This document shows positions 7,260-14,744 of a DNA stretch of 21,997 nt, piece by piece. Position 1 is the first letter of the stretch, and each line of letters opens with the position of its first letter. Below the pieces are notes generated by a model. That model made no database searches, had not been told where the DNA came from, and saw only the letters and a program-made list of their open reading frames with translations. The stretch is taken from positions 1-21,997 of the forward strand of contig JABZGZ010000014.1 in the NCBI GenBank assembly GCA_015259105.1, read 5' to 3'. This DNA comes from Atopobium sp. Its GTDB lineage: Bacteria > Actinomycetota > Coriobacteriia > Coriobacteriales > Atopobiaceae. The translations under genes were made by a program, and so were the position numbers.

Positions 7260-8165
7260 CTACAGTGGAGTTTCGATAGCCTCTGATTTGTTCGAAGAGG
7301 GGCCTGATAGCTCAGCAAAGATGGCACCGCCTATGATGCAGGCGGTGCCTATTATTTTGAGAAGACCAAAAGGCTCGCCAAGAATAAGTGCCGAGAAAAT
7401 AACTGCAGATAGTGGCTCGAGGTATCCAAAGACTGCCACGCGCTGAACAGGAATCTTGGTGAGCTGTGGGAAATACAAAAATGATCCAAGGCCCGTGTTA
7501 AAGAGACCAATAGTCAGAACAGCCAGCCAATTTACCGACGCAGGATCTGCGGGCACCTCGATGCCATGGAACACAACAGTAACCAGAGCAACAACAGCGC
7601 AGCCAATGCCCAGCTGAATGCTGGTGCCTTCAATACCAGAAACATCTTTGAGCTGCCTATTACAAATAACCATGACAGCATAGAGAACAGCAGAAAGGGC
7701 GCCTAAAAGAAGACCAGCAGGCGAGAGGTTCAGTCCAACTCCATAGCCAATAATTAAAGCAGCGCCAATAACAACTACAAGAAAGCCAAGTATCTTTTTA
7801 GCAGTGAGTTTCTCGCCAAATAAAAGGGGAGAGAGCGCCATTACAATAACGGGTCCGCAGTAGTACTCAAGCGTTGCAATACCAACGCCTACCAGGCGAT
7901 ACGCCTCAAAAAGGAAGGTCCACTGAAGACCCAAGGCAATGCCTGATCCAACGAGCGCCTGGAAGTCCTTGGGGTAGTTTTGAATGGTAAAAGCTTCTTT
8001 ATGCACAAGCTTAACCGCGAGCAAAAAGAGCGTACCCAAAAGCATACGGAAGAAGACAATTTGGTAGCTAGGAAGATTGATAAAGCTTGCAACGATTCCG
8101 TTAGAACCGCAGATGATAAGCGCAATTAGGTAGAGCACGGTAGGTTTAAATGTGGCGTCTCTCAT
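7260..8165 (-). CDS. EamA/DMT-family transporter
   Basis: 301 residues with about ten predicted membrane helices in two EamA halves (residues ~8-140 and ~150-285). Motifs typical of the drug/metabolite transporter family include EYYCGPVIVMALSPLLFGE at the end of the first half and GYLEPLSAVIFSALILGE at the end of the second. The family exports or imports small metabolites, often amino acids; the substrate cannot be read from sequence. The start lies only 3 bp after the asparaginase stop, with a weak ribosome binding site, so it is probably translated by coupling in a two-gene operon. That context hints at an amino acid-related substrate, but this is inference only. Confidence 0.88.
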   Translation of the reverse strand: MRDATFKPTVLYLIALIICGSNGIVASFINLPSYQIVFFRMLLGTLFLLAVKLVHKEAFTIQNYPKDFQALVGSGIALGLQWTFLFEAYRLVGVGIATLEYYCGPVIVMALSPLLFGEKLTAKKILGFLVVVIGAALIIGYGVGLNLSPAGLLLGALSAVLYAVMVICNRQLKDVSGIEGTSIQLGIGCAVVALVTVVFHGIEVPADPASVNWLAVLTIGLFNTGLGSFLYFPQLTKIPVQRVAVFGYLEPLSAVIFSALILGEPFGLLKIIGTACIIGGAIFAELSGPSSNKSEAIETPL

Positions 8166-8168
8166 CGG

Positions 8169-9191
8169 CTACTCGCAAATTTCTGTATCCACGGACTGTG
8201 GAATTCTGTCGTTACAAATTACCTGGTAGAACAGTTTTTCTTGCTCTCGTTGATCGGAGGTCTGACCAAGCATCCACATAGTTTTTGCAACCAGGGCTTC
8301 GGTAGTCATATCGTCTCCAGAGAGAACGCCCGGCATATCTTGATAGGTTCTACCAACTTCATATACACCCAGGTCAAGACCCTCTTCAGGAACTTGTGTG
8401 GTAATAACTACGGTACGGCCAGAAGCAATCCAATCGGTGATAGCTTCCTCAAAAGAGCCGTCGTACGAGGGGATGCCGCCAATACCAAAGGTTTCAAGCA
8501 CAATGGCGTCGTAGTCATTCTTCAGAAGGTAGAAGATAGATGGATTAAGCTCGGGGGTCAGTTTAAGCACAATGACACGCGTATTGAGCGTTTCATAGGT
8601 TGTAAGACCGCCATCTACCTGCTCTTCATTTGGCGCACTACGAATAATCTTGTTGCCACGGATGTGGGCAAGCGGTGGATAATTCATGCTCGTAAATGCA
8701 TTGAAGCTCAGTGTGCGCTGTTTATGAGCGCGGGTGCCGGCAATAACCTCGTTGCCAAAAACCACCACAACTCCGGCGCTTCTGTCGTCGAGTGCGTAGA
8801 GAACGGAGTGGTAGAGGTTGAGTTTGGCGTCGGTAAACGGATTTGCCATTGGCTGTTGAGAGCCTGTGAGCACAATGGGTTTCTCGCTATTTTGAATGAG
8901 GTAGGAGAGGGCAGCAGCGGTATATGCCATGGTATCGGTGCCGTGAAGGATAATAAAGCCGTCATAGGCATCATACGACTCAATAATGGCGTCTCTGATC
9001 TGGAGCCAGTTTTGAGGGCGCATATTGGTGCTGTCGATATTCATGACTTGTTTGAAATCAAATTCGCAGAGGTCATGAACAAGAGGGACGTTGGCTAAAA
9101 GCTCTTCTCCTGAAAGTGAGGGAGCCAAGCCCGATTCAGTGGAAACAGAAGCAATAGTTCCTCCTGTTGCCATCAGTAAAAGTTTCTTCAC
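8169..9191 (-). CDS. ansA: L-asparaginase, type I (AnsA-like)
   Basis: 340 residues from GTG 9191. This start gives the typical VKKLLLMATGGTIAS opening and a normal family length; the frame is open back to 9398 but that extension looks non-coding. Hydrolyses asparagine to aspartate and ammonia. Catalytic residues fit the family: T12 in ATGGTIAS, T85 and D86 in HGTDT, and K157 in the AHKQRTLSFNAF segment. No signal peptide is seen, consistent with a cytoplasmic type I enzyme and not the periplasmic type II. GGGGGA lies very close to the GTG (3 nt), an unusually tight ribosome binding site spacing. A CAGACT/AGTCTG inverted repeat (9217-9240) lies in the leader. It leads an operon with the EamA gene. 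Confidence 0.92.
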   Translation of the reverse strand: MKKLLLMATGGTIASVSTESGLAPSLSGEELLANVPLVHDLCEFDFKQVMNIDSTNMRPQNWLQIRDAIIESYDAYDGFIILHGTDTMAYTAAALSYLIQNSEKPIVLTGSQQPMANPFTDAKLNLYHSVLYALDDRSAGVVVVFGNEVIAGTRAHKQRTLSFNAFTSMNYPPLAHIRGNKIIRSAPNEEQVDGGLTTYETLNTRVIVLKLTPELNPSIFYLLKNDYDAIVLETFGIGGIPSYDGSFEEAITDWIASGRTVVITTQVPEEGLDLGVYEVGRTYQDMPGVLSGDDMTTEALVAKTMWMLGQTSDQREQEKLFYQVICNDRIPQSVDTEICE

Positions 9192-9340
9192 ACGTCCCCC
9201 ATGAACTCCAATTGTGCAGACTTTACAGAAAATCAGTCTGTATAGCGCTTTATTGTAACGGGATAGATGCTTTTCAGGGCGAGAAAAGCAAAGTCGGTGT
9301 ATTCTTTTTTGGTAAACGAATCTTTTAGCAAGGATTGTTG

Positions 9341-9814
9341 ATGGCAGAGAACAACCTCTTTGGTTTTGGTAAGAAAAAGCGTCCAGCTCAAGTTCCACCT
9401 ACTGTCTCTCGTAATGGGGAGTCTTCTACTTCTCCACGTGCGGTACGAGGTCGTCATGCAGCTGTTGGAAGCCGTGCACAGGCGCAGCGTAGAATGACGC
9501 AAGATCGCCCAACAAATCCCGTTAACCATGCTCGTGCAGATGCCGCCCGTGCACGTGGTCGAGCAAGAACTGCTTACGGCAATCACTATGGCACGCTCAA
9601 CCCCAGAGATGAAGCTCAGGCAGCATATGCGGCTAGAAGACGTCGTTCTTCTCGCATGAGACTGGGTCGTGTGGCGCTGGCGGTATTGCTTGCAGCCATC
9701 ATCTTGTGGGTAGTGTTTACGCTAGTAAGTTCATGTAGCCCAGGAGGCGCTTTTGCGCATGCTCAGGCGCTTGATCCTACCGTTACCCTGGCTGGTTCCG
9801 TGAAGGTCGGATAG
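9341..9814 (+). CDS. Small basic single-pass membrane protein, unknown function
   Basis: 157 residues from ATG 9341 with AAGGA 8 nt upstream; TTG codons at 9335 and 9338 are less likely. Residues 1-108 are strongly basic and hydrophilic, rich in Arg and Ala with many RGR/RAR runs and a likely disordered character. One transmembrane helix lies at about 112-131 (VALAVLLAAIILWVVFTLVS), followed by a short outer tail of about 25 residues. The Arg-rich cytoplasmic part could bind nucleic acid or acidic lipid, but there is no recognised domain. It is divergent from ansA and convergent with the GH25 gene. The ribosome binding site and clean coding pattern support a real gene; function unknown. Confidence 0.7.
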   Translation: MAENNLFGFGKKKRPAQVPPTVSRNGESSTSPRAVRGRHAAVGSRAQAQRRMTQDRPTNPVNHARADAARARGRARTAYGNHYGTLNPRDEAQAAYAARRRRSSRMRLGRVALAVLLAAIILWVVFTLVSSCSPGGAFAHAQALDPTVTLAGSVKVG

Positions 9815-9869
9815 CCTTACGGGCTGCGGCGTGCCTGTGGAGCACTCAGCAGTTTCGACGTTTATGCTG

Positions 9870-10832
9870 CTACTTTGGGCTCTTACTTGTAGAGACGCGT
9901 GAGAAGTCCAAATTCAAATCAACTGAACCGGTAATACCGTCAACTTGTCCTGTTGAAGTGTATTGCCATATCAAAAAGTTAAAGTTTACGTCTGGTTGAT
10001 CAACGTATTGCGCCAGCCAAATGGGCTCGTCAAGCGAGACCAGGTCAAAGCGGTTTAGATCAACTTTGTTGCCATACACAATGACTCGATATCCTGCTTC
10101 TTGAATGGTGGTGCAAAATGCGCGCGCAATTGCGTTAGTTTCTGCGGGGGAAAGGTTGTCGGCGCGACCGCTGTAATCGGGAGAAGGCTCCAGGTCAAAC
10201 GCAACAGGGAGAGCAAGCTTTGTAACTCCCGCTTCCCTTAGCTGCTGCAGAACAAAAGCGGCCTCCTCGCGAGCTTCTTCCACGTTAATAGCCTGCGAGA
10301 AGAAGTACACACCTACATCAAGACCAGCGCTTTGCGCACCCTTTAGGTTGGTCTCAAACAGCTCATCCGCGCGAATACCACCCTCGGTGGAGCCGCGGTA
10401 GCCAATGCGAAGCATGGCAAACTGAATGTCATCGGCAGCAACGGCCTCCCAGTCAATAAACCCCTGGTGAGAAGAGACGTCAATGCCCGTGCGTGTGAGC
10501 TCTTCTCCGTCCACCACATAATGCGCACGTCCCGTTGCATCATAGGTGAGGTTTTCCCACTCATAGGGGACCTCGTTTTTGATAATCAGGTTGTTGTCAA
10601 AAGAGAGGGAGAAAAGTCCCTGGCACGATTGCAACAATGCCAGCACAAATACAATGGCCAGCGTAATGAGCCCCCATGTAACAACAGGATTGTTCTGGGA
10701 ATTTTGCTCAAGTGTATGCATCGCCCGCTGCTTACGTTTTGAAGCGTTTGCAGAAGCAGGTGTATGTTTAGTTTTAGAACGAGTCGTAGAGTTTCTCGTT
10801 TTCTTGCTTTTATGTGAGCTGTTAAAAATCAC
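9870..10832 (-). CDS. Membrane-anchored GH25 muramidase (lysozyme family)
   Basis: 320 residues from GTG 10832. A basic cytoplasmic N-terminus (residues 1-48) is followed by a membrane anchor at about 49-69 and an outer GH25 domain from about 113 to the end. The opening motif GIDVSSHQGFIDW holds D118, and AFDLE holds D213 and E215, the acidic catalytic pair of the family; the closing IWQYTSTGQVDGITGSVDLN block is also typical. GH25 enzymes cleave the N-acetylmuramic acid to N-acetylglucosamine bond of peptidoglycan. It is anchored and not secreted, which suits wall remodelling over attack on other bacteria. Its GTG overlaps the TGA of the DUF1846 gene (GTGA), so translation is probably coupled. 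Confidence 0.9.
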   Translation of the reverse strand: MIFNSSHKSKKTRNSTTRSKTKHTPASANASKRKQRAMHTLEQNSQNNPVVTWGLITLAIVFVLALLQSCQGLFSLSFDNNLIIKNEVPYEWENLTYDATGRAHYVVDGEELTRTGIDVSSHQGFIDWEAVAADDIQFAMLRIGYRGSTEGGIRADELFETNLKGAQSAGLDVGVYFFSQAINVEEAREEAAFVLQQLREAGVTKLALPVAFDLEPSPDYSGRADNLSPAETNAIARAFCTTIQEAGYRVIVYGNKVDLNRFDLVSLDEPIWLAQYVDQPDVNFNFLIWQYTSTGQVDGITGSVDLNLDFSRVSTSKSPK

Positions 10833-12310
10833 TGGTGAAAGAATTGTCCTTGTTCAAAAATTGGCTCGCAACACACGTTAATGCCCAGCTTGTGATAGAT
10901 GGACTCGTCATCGCTTGGAATAATTGACGAGAAATACGCGTCGCATCCACGGAGTAGTTGCGTGGCATCAACGGCTTTTCCGGCCAATGGGTTGGTAATT
11001 GAGCTGATAGAGAGCGCAATGAGCATCTCGTCGGCGCAGAGGCTGGTGCGAGCTAGCTTAAAGTTGTTCTCTTTTAGCGTGCAAATAGGCCTTAGGACCT
11101 CATCTGAGACAATAAACGTCTTCTTCTCAATACCAACTACGTATTTGAGGGCGTTGAGCAAAAGCGACGCTGGCGCACCTAAAAGCTCCGAAGTTTTGCC
11201 GGTAATAATGGTGCCGTCAGGCATGACCATAGCGCCCGCAAGCTTTCCTGTCTCTTCTGCTTTATGCAAACAAGCTGCATGAGCTGGCGAGAAGTTCTGG
11301 TCAACGTTAACGTCTTTCATCAAAAGATTAATCTTTGTGAGTTCACGCTCACCCATGCCCGTACGCTCGAGTTTCTCGGCAGCCCTAAACCACCTGCGTA
11401 CAATCTCTGCCTTGGAAGCTTCCTGGCAAACCTCATCGTCAGTAATGCAGTTGCCAACCATATTGACACCCATATCGGTTGGAGACTGATACGGGCTGGT
11501 ACCTGCGATTTTCTCCATCATGGCCTTGAGCACAGGAAAAGCCTCAACGTCGCGGTTGTAGTTAACGGTAACCTTGCCGTGAGCCTCAAGGTGATATGGA
11601 TCGATGATGTTGTTGTCGCCCAAGTCTGCCGTAGCTGCCTCGTAGGCAACGTTTACGGGGTGCTTGAGTGGAAGATTCCAAACAGGGAAGGTCTCAAACT
11701 TAGCGTAGCCTGCACGGACTCCACGGGTATTCTCGTTGTAGAGCTGCGAGAGACAGACGGCAAGCTTGCCAGAGCCAGGACCAGGTGCTGTTACAACCAC
11801 CAGAGGATGCGTAGTCTTGACGTACTCGTTTTTACCGTAGCCCTCCGCTGAGACAATCAGGTCAATATTGGAAGGGTAGCCCTCAATGGGGTAGTGACGG
11901 TATACAGCAATACCCATGTTTTCCAGGCGCGCACGATAGGCCTTTGCCTTTGGCTGACCAGAGTACTGCGTAATGACAACACCGCCAATGGCAAGGCCGC
12001 GAGCACGGAAGATGTCCATAAGCCTCAGCACGTCATCGGCATAGGTAACGCCAATATCGCTTCTACGCTTGCCGTTTTCAATGTCGTTTGCGTTGATAGC
12101 AAAGACAACCTCTGCCTCGTGAGCAAGCTGCTGAAGCATCTGAGCTTTTGCATCTGGAGCAAATCCAGGGAGGATGCGAGAAGCGTGGTTGTCGTCGAGC
12201 AGTTTGCCGCCAAACTCAAGGTAGAGCTTGCCGCCAAATTCACTAATACGCTGGTGGATTCGATCCGCCTGCATAGTGATGTACTTCTCGTTATCAAAGC
12301 CGATACGCAT
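10829..12310 (-). CDS. DUF1846 family protein
   Basis: 493 residues from ATG 12310, which has AGGAGGA 4-10 nt upstream; the frame extends to 12325 but that adds only five residues without a better site. The opening MRIGFDNEKYITMQADRI and the segment GGVVITQYSGQPKAKAYR are characteristic of DUF1846, whose biochemical role is not established. A glycine-rich loop GPGSGK at about residues 191-196 resembles a nucleotide-binding loop, but I do not see a full Walker A/B set. Soluble, cytoplasmic. It is the first gene of a two-gene unit with the GH25 gene. Confidence 0.85.
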   Translation of the reverse strand: MRIGFDNEKYITMQADRIHQRISEFGGKLYLEFGGKLLDDNHASRILPGFAPDAKAQMLQQLAHEAEVVFAINANDIENGKRRSDIGVTYADDVLRLMDIFRARGLAIGGVVITQYSGQPKAKAYRARLENMGIAVYRHYPIEGYPSNIDLIVSAEGYGKNEYVKTTHPLVVVTAPGPGSGKLAVCLSQLYNENTRGVRAGYAKFETFPVWNLPLKHPVNVAYEAATADLGDNNIIDPYHLEAHGKVTVNYNRDVEAFPVLKAMMEKIAGTSPYQSPTDMGVNMVGNCITDDEVCQEASKAEIVRRWFRAAEKLERTGMGERELTKINLLMKDVNVDQNFSPAHAACLHKAEETGKLAGAMVMPDGTIITGKTSELLGAPASLLLNALKYVVGIEKKTFIVSDEVLRPICTLKENNFKLARTSLCADEMLIALSISSITNPLAGKAVDATQLLRGCDAYFSSIIPSDDESIYHKLGINVCCEPIFEQGQFFHQ

Positions 12311-12340
12311 GCGTCCTCCTGCCAAGATTTACTGTAGAAA

Positions 12341-12370
12341 TTGTATCATCAAGCGCAGACTTCCTATACG
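12341..12370 (+). promoter_or_regulatory. Possible promoter for the small membrane protein gene
   Basis: TTGTAT (12341-12346), 18 bp, TATACG (12365-12370). A second TATA-like hexamer (TATAAG, 12372-12377) overlaps the same area, so the exact -10 is unsure. Confidence 0.3.
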
Positions 12371-12414
12371 CTATAAGCTATACAGAAAACAAATAAACAA
12401 CCAAGGAGTTGTGT

Positions 12415-12864
12415 ATGGATAGCAAGTTTTCACAAACACCTTCTCGTGGCGAGAAGTTCAAAGAGCTGGCACTGAGCGCTTTACGTGCTTTTGGTTATGG
12501 TTGTCTTACTGCGGCTGGAATGAGTGCGATTATCTTTGCATTTGCGTACTTCACCAGCGGCATGGATATGTTTACTGGTATCGACTGGGTGCGCCGTGTT
12601 ATGTACGTCATTTCTTCTTTGGGAATTATTGCTTGTGGCGTTGGTCTGCTCTTTAGCGGAAAAGAGTACGAGGACCGTCAGATGGGCTTTACGCGCGATA
12701 TTGATGACCCCGTCAGCCTTAAAGAAGGAAAGCTTGATCCTCGTATTTCAAAAATCGAGACCAATCACCTTTCTTGGCAGGCAGCAATCCTTTATGCCTC
12801 AATTGGTATGTTTGTAGTTACCACTATCTTTGACGAGGTTATGAGCCACACCTTCTTGATGTAG
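12415..12864 (+). CDS. Small two- to three-helix membrane protein, unknown function
   Basis: 149 residues from ATG 12415, with AAGGAG (12403-12408) 6 nt upstream. Hydrophobic segments lie at about 22-45, 58-80 and 120-138. The loop between the second and third (EYEDRQMGFTRDIDDPVSLKEG) is charged. No domain is recognised. The gene is divergent from the DUF1846 gene across 104 bp, so they may share a control region. Good ribosome binding site and start; function not assigned. Confidence 0.75.
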   Translation: MDSKFSQTPSRGEKFKELALSALRAFGYGCLTAAGMSAIIFAFAYFTSGMDMFTGIDWVRRVMYVISSLGIIACGVGLLFSGKEYEDRQMGFTRDIDDPVSLKEGKLDPRISKIETNHLSWQAAILYASIGMFVVTTIFDEVMSHTFLM

Positions 12865-12870
12865 GTATCC

Positions 12871-12954
12871 TCGTCTGGACAGAGACAACTTACTAGGACA
12901 GTGGTGGCTTGCTAGTACGGAGGTAGAGCGCCTAGTATAAAGGCAGCTCGCCCG
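12871..12954. repeat. Degenerate 20-bp tandem repeat, about four units
   Basis: Units of exactly 20 bp start at 12871, 12891, 12911 and 12931. The clearest three begin tactaggaca, gctagtacgg and cctagtataa. The last unit includes the stop codon and final codons of pth2. The CTAG core recalls the 10-bp repeat at 4281-4325. No function assigned. Confidence 0.5.
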
Positions 12955-13372
12955 TTAACGGATCAATATCTTCTGCAGCCAGTGGCTCAAACGCCAGGCA
13001 GGTAAACGTGGGTTCTCCATGGAACTCGGTAAAGCCCGCGTCCCTAATAAGGGCCACAACAAAGCCACGAGCTTTTCCCTCGACAGCAAGCTCAAGCAAC
13101 GCTTCTTCAGAATCAACGTAGACGCATACCTTTGCAACGCCAGCATCAAACCAGTTAGTGATTGCTGAGGTATCTTCGTCAGCATGGTCCAAATAGACCC
13201 AATTCTGATCATCGGTAACACGAACCTGATCAAGTCGACGCTCTTTTGCAAGTGCCATAAGCGTGGCTTCAACACACGCATGACTTGCCTGAGCAGCAAT
13301 TTTCCCTTTTCGCATCTTAAGATCGCGACGAATAACAATCATTTGTTTTGATTTATACGAAGAGCTTGGCAT
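12932..13372 (-). CDS. pth2: Pth2-type peptidyl-tRNA hydrolase
   Basis: 146 residues from ATG 13372, with AAAGG about 7 nt upstream; the frame is open to 13474 but that extension is poorly coding. The signature RRDLKMRKGKIAAQASHA (residues 15-32) and the C-terminal DAGFTEFHGEPTFTCLAFEP block are those of Pth2, which releases tRNA from stalled peptidyl-tRNA. Pth2 is the archaeal/eukaryotic type, unrelated in fold to bacterial Pth; it occurs in some actinobacteria. The tail after the Pth2 fold (residues ~130-146) is a short acidic extension. It stands alone on the minus strand, convergent with the small membrane protein gene. Confidence 0.88.
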   Translation of the reverse strand: MPSSSYKSKQMIVIRRDLKMRKGKIAAQASHACVEATLMALAKERRLDQVRVTDDQNWVYLDHADEDTSAITNWFDAGVAKVCVYVDSEEALLELAVEGKARGFVVALIRDAGFTEFHGEPTFTCLAFEPLAAEDIDPLTGELPLY

Positions 13373-13589
13373 GAAAAACCTTTCTAGAAACTGAGTGCTA
13401 AGTGTACCATTCACGGCTTTCCGATTTTTGTCGCAAGAAAAACTCGAAGTATCAAAAAGACTCTCTAAAACCAAGAGCGGCGAGAAGAACGTTGAATGTT
13501 CAGCTTGTTACATCAATAAGTTAAATAACGGCACCTGTATGGAAAGTTGATTCTTGTCCATGCTGCTATGGTTGACCGAGGAGGTGTCT

Positions 13590-14078
13590 ATGAGAGAGTT
13601 GGTTATTTTTGTCATGTATATCTGGGCTTCAATATCGGATATGCGAAATCGCACTATTCCAAATAGAATCCCTCTTTTGCTCGCCTTTTTATGGCCTATT
13701 TGGCTTGTGGCAAATGAAACGCGCACTGAGTTACTGATGAATGCATTATGGAGTGAGCTCTTTGTTATAGGTGTACTGATTACCGTAGGTATAGTTACAA
13801 AATTTATAGGTCATATGTCTTCTCTGGGAGGGGGAGATATTAAACTTATTCTCTCAACATGCCTTTATCTTGAAATAAAAGAGACATTTGTCTTTTTATT
13901 TTCGGCAAATATTTTAGGTGTTATGTTTTCTTTTCTGTTCTTTATTTGGCGTAAATTTTTAAAGAGAGAAGACAGAAATAAAGAAGAAATTGCCAGTTCA
14001 TATAGTATATTTATGTATACATTTCCTTTTGCACCATTTCTTGGATTTGGTGTGGCACTTGCGCTATTTTTACGCTAA
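13590..14078 (+). CDS. Orphan A24-family prepilin peptidase (TadV/CpaA-like)
   Basis: 162 residues from ATG 13590, with GAGGAGGTG just upstream; an in-frame ATG at 13554 lacks a site. A polytopic membrane aspartic protease of the short type that lacks an N-methylase domain. The two catalytic aspartates are visible: D17 in ISDMRNRTIPN and D83 in GGGDIK. Such enzymes cleave the leader of type IV or Flp/Tad pilins at the inner face of the membrane. No pilin, ATPase or secretin gene lies in this window, so its substrates must be encoded elsewhere. The coding sequence is noticeably richer in A+T than flanking genes such as ettA, which could reflect transfer. Confidence 0.87.
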   Translation: MRELVIFVMYIWASISDMRNRTIPNRIPLLLAFLWPIWLVANETRTELLMNALWSELFVIGVLITVGIVTKFIGHMSSLGGGDIKLILSTCLYLEIKETFVFLFSANILGVMFSFLFFIWRKFLKREDRNKEEIASSYSIFMYTFPFAPFLGFGVALALFLR

Positions 14079-14123
14079 AATCGGGAAGTGTTATATGAAT
14101 TTAAAAATTCTTCTAATTCCCGA
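14077..14123 (-). terminator. Hairpin with T-run on the minus strand (candidate end of the structured RNA)
   Basis: TCGGGAA (14081-14087) pairs with TTCCCGA (14117-14123), enclosing a second stem GAATTT / AAATTC (14097-14110). Read leftward, the outer stem is followed by four Ts (14080-14077). Read rightward there is no T-run. This favours termination of a leftward transcript arriving from about 14.1-14.3 kb. The loop is large, so the call is moderate. Confidence 0.4.
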
Positions 14124-14157
14124 ATATATAAAAAGTTTTTTCTGCTATCAATAGTTT

Positions 14158-14335
14158 ACACGTTGCGTTGAGAGATTGAGTACCCCCAACACTCAATTTC
14201 ATTACTGAATGGCCCCGACTGTTCAGATCTCTCGTTATGCGAGGCAACGTATGCCATGGAGGCAGGACGACTATTAACGTGGTCGCACACATGTCGCCCT
14301 GCCTCATGGCAACCTTTAAGAGCAAGAAGCTCTGC
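14158..14335 (-). ncRNA. Candidate structured non-coding RNA, class not identified
   Basis: Dense nested inverted repeats in a gene-free region. Stems seen: ACGTTGC (14160-14166)/GCAACGT (14244-14250); GAGAGAT (14170-14176)/ATCTCTC (14227-14233); TTGAGT (14176-14181)/ACTCAA (14191-14196); CTGAA (14205-14209)/TTCAG (14222-14226); CTCG (14231-14234)/CGAG (14240-14243); a long hairpin with arms 14253-14271 and 14293-14310 (GCCATG-AGGCAGG core, one bulge and one G-U pair if read leftward); and AGAGC/GCTCT (14319-14333). The first five form a closed multibranch unit. Short open frames crossing it have no ribosome binding site and no protein resemblance. Minus-strand orientation is preferred from the hairpin/T-run at 14077-14123, but is not proven. 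The class is not recognised; a raiA-like RNA or a mobile-element RNA are possibilities. Confidence 0.6.
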
Positions 14336-14350
14336 TTCTGATATACCCAT

Positions 14351-14744
14351 TATTTCAAGTATTTAAAAGTAAATATACAGCTACTAAGCTATTTTCCTGT
14401 GGTTTTATACGTGCCAGAAACCAGCTGCATGGATCATCCAAAATCTTAAAAGCCAGATGGCGTAGAGGTCTTTGTTATTGCATAAAATCGCTGATACATT
14501 ATTTTGCATAGTTCAATTGATTTTTGCATATCTTTTGTATAGCTAATTAATCCCAGACAGAAGAGTCACTTACGATTTATTTACGTAACAGGTATGCAAT
14601 TTTCTTCAAATTTCCGCTTGTAAAACAACATAACAAATTGTATCTGAAGATATTTTAGTGTAGTATGGTACGGTAACAACGCGGGACTATGCATAAAACA
14701 TACGCATGTTTTTAAGGCATCGTTTGAGCAGATGGGGCTGTGAG
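14351..14744. other. AT-rich control region between the RNA candidate and the XRE gene
   Basis: No gene seen. TTGCATA occurs three times within 53 bp (14478-14484, 14504-14510, 14524-14530), with spacings of 26 and 20 bp; these may be binding sites. A promoter candidate for the XRE gene lies at 14638-14666. A promoter for the leftward RNA should lie here too, but no clear pair of hexamers was found. Confidence 0.5.
14638..14666 (+). promoter_or_regulatory. Promoter candidate for the XRE-like gene
   Basis: TTGTAT (14638-14643), 17 bp, TAGTAT (14661-14666). The predicted start of transcription near 14673 leaves a leader of about 70 nt. Confidence 0.45.

Noticed and set aside
8241..9098. Plus-strand open frame of 285 codons
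   Set aside because: Antisense shadow of the asparaginase gene, which has all catalytic motifs.
9870..10832. Lipobox at residues 66-70 (ALLQSC) of the GH25 protein
   Set aside because: The cysteine lies 70 residues in, after a long basic cytoplasmic stretch; a plain membrane anchor is more likely than lipidation.
11264..11851. Plus-strand open frame of 195 codons
   Set aside because: Antisense to the DUF1846 gene; no start signal and no family resemblance.
14158..14335. tRNA, tmRNA, RNase P RNA, SRP RNA, group II intron domain V
   Set aside because: None of the conserved sequence blocks of these RNAs was found in either orientation.
14113..14350. Two overlapping minus-strand open frames of 64 and 70 codons
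   Set aside because: They cover the dense inverted repeats, lack ribosome binding sites and look unlike proteins; a structured RNA explains the sequence better.
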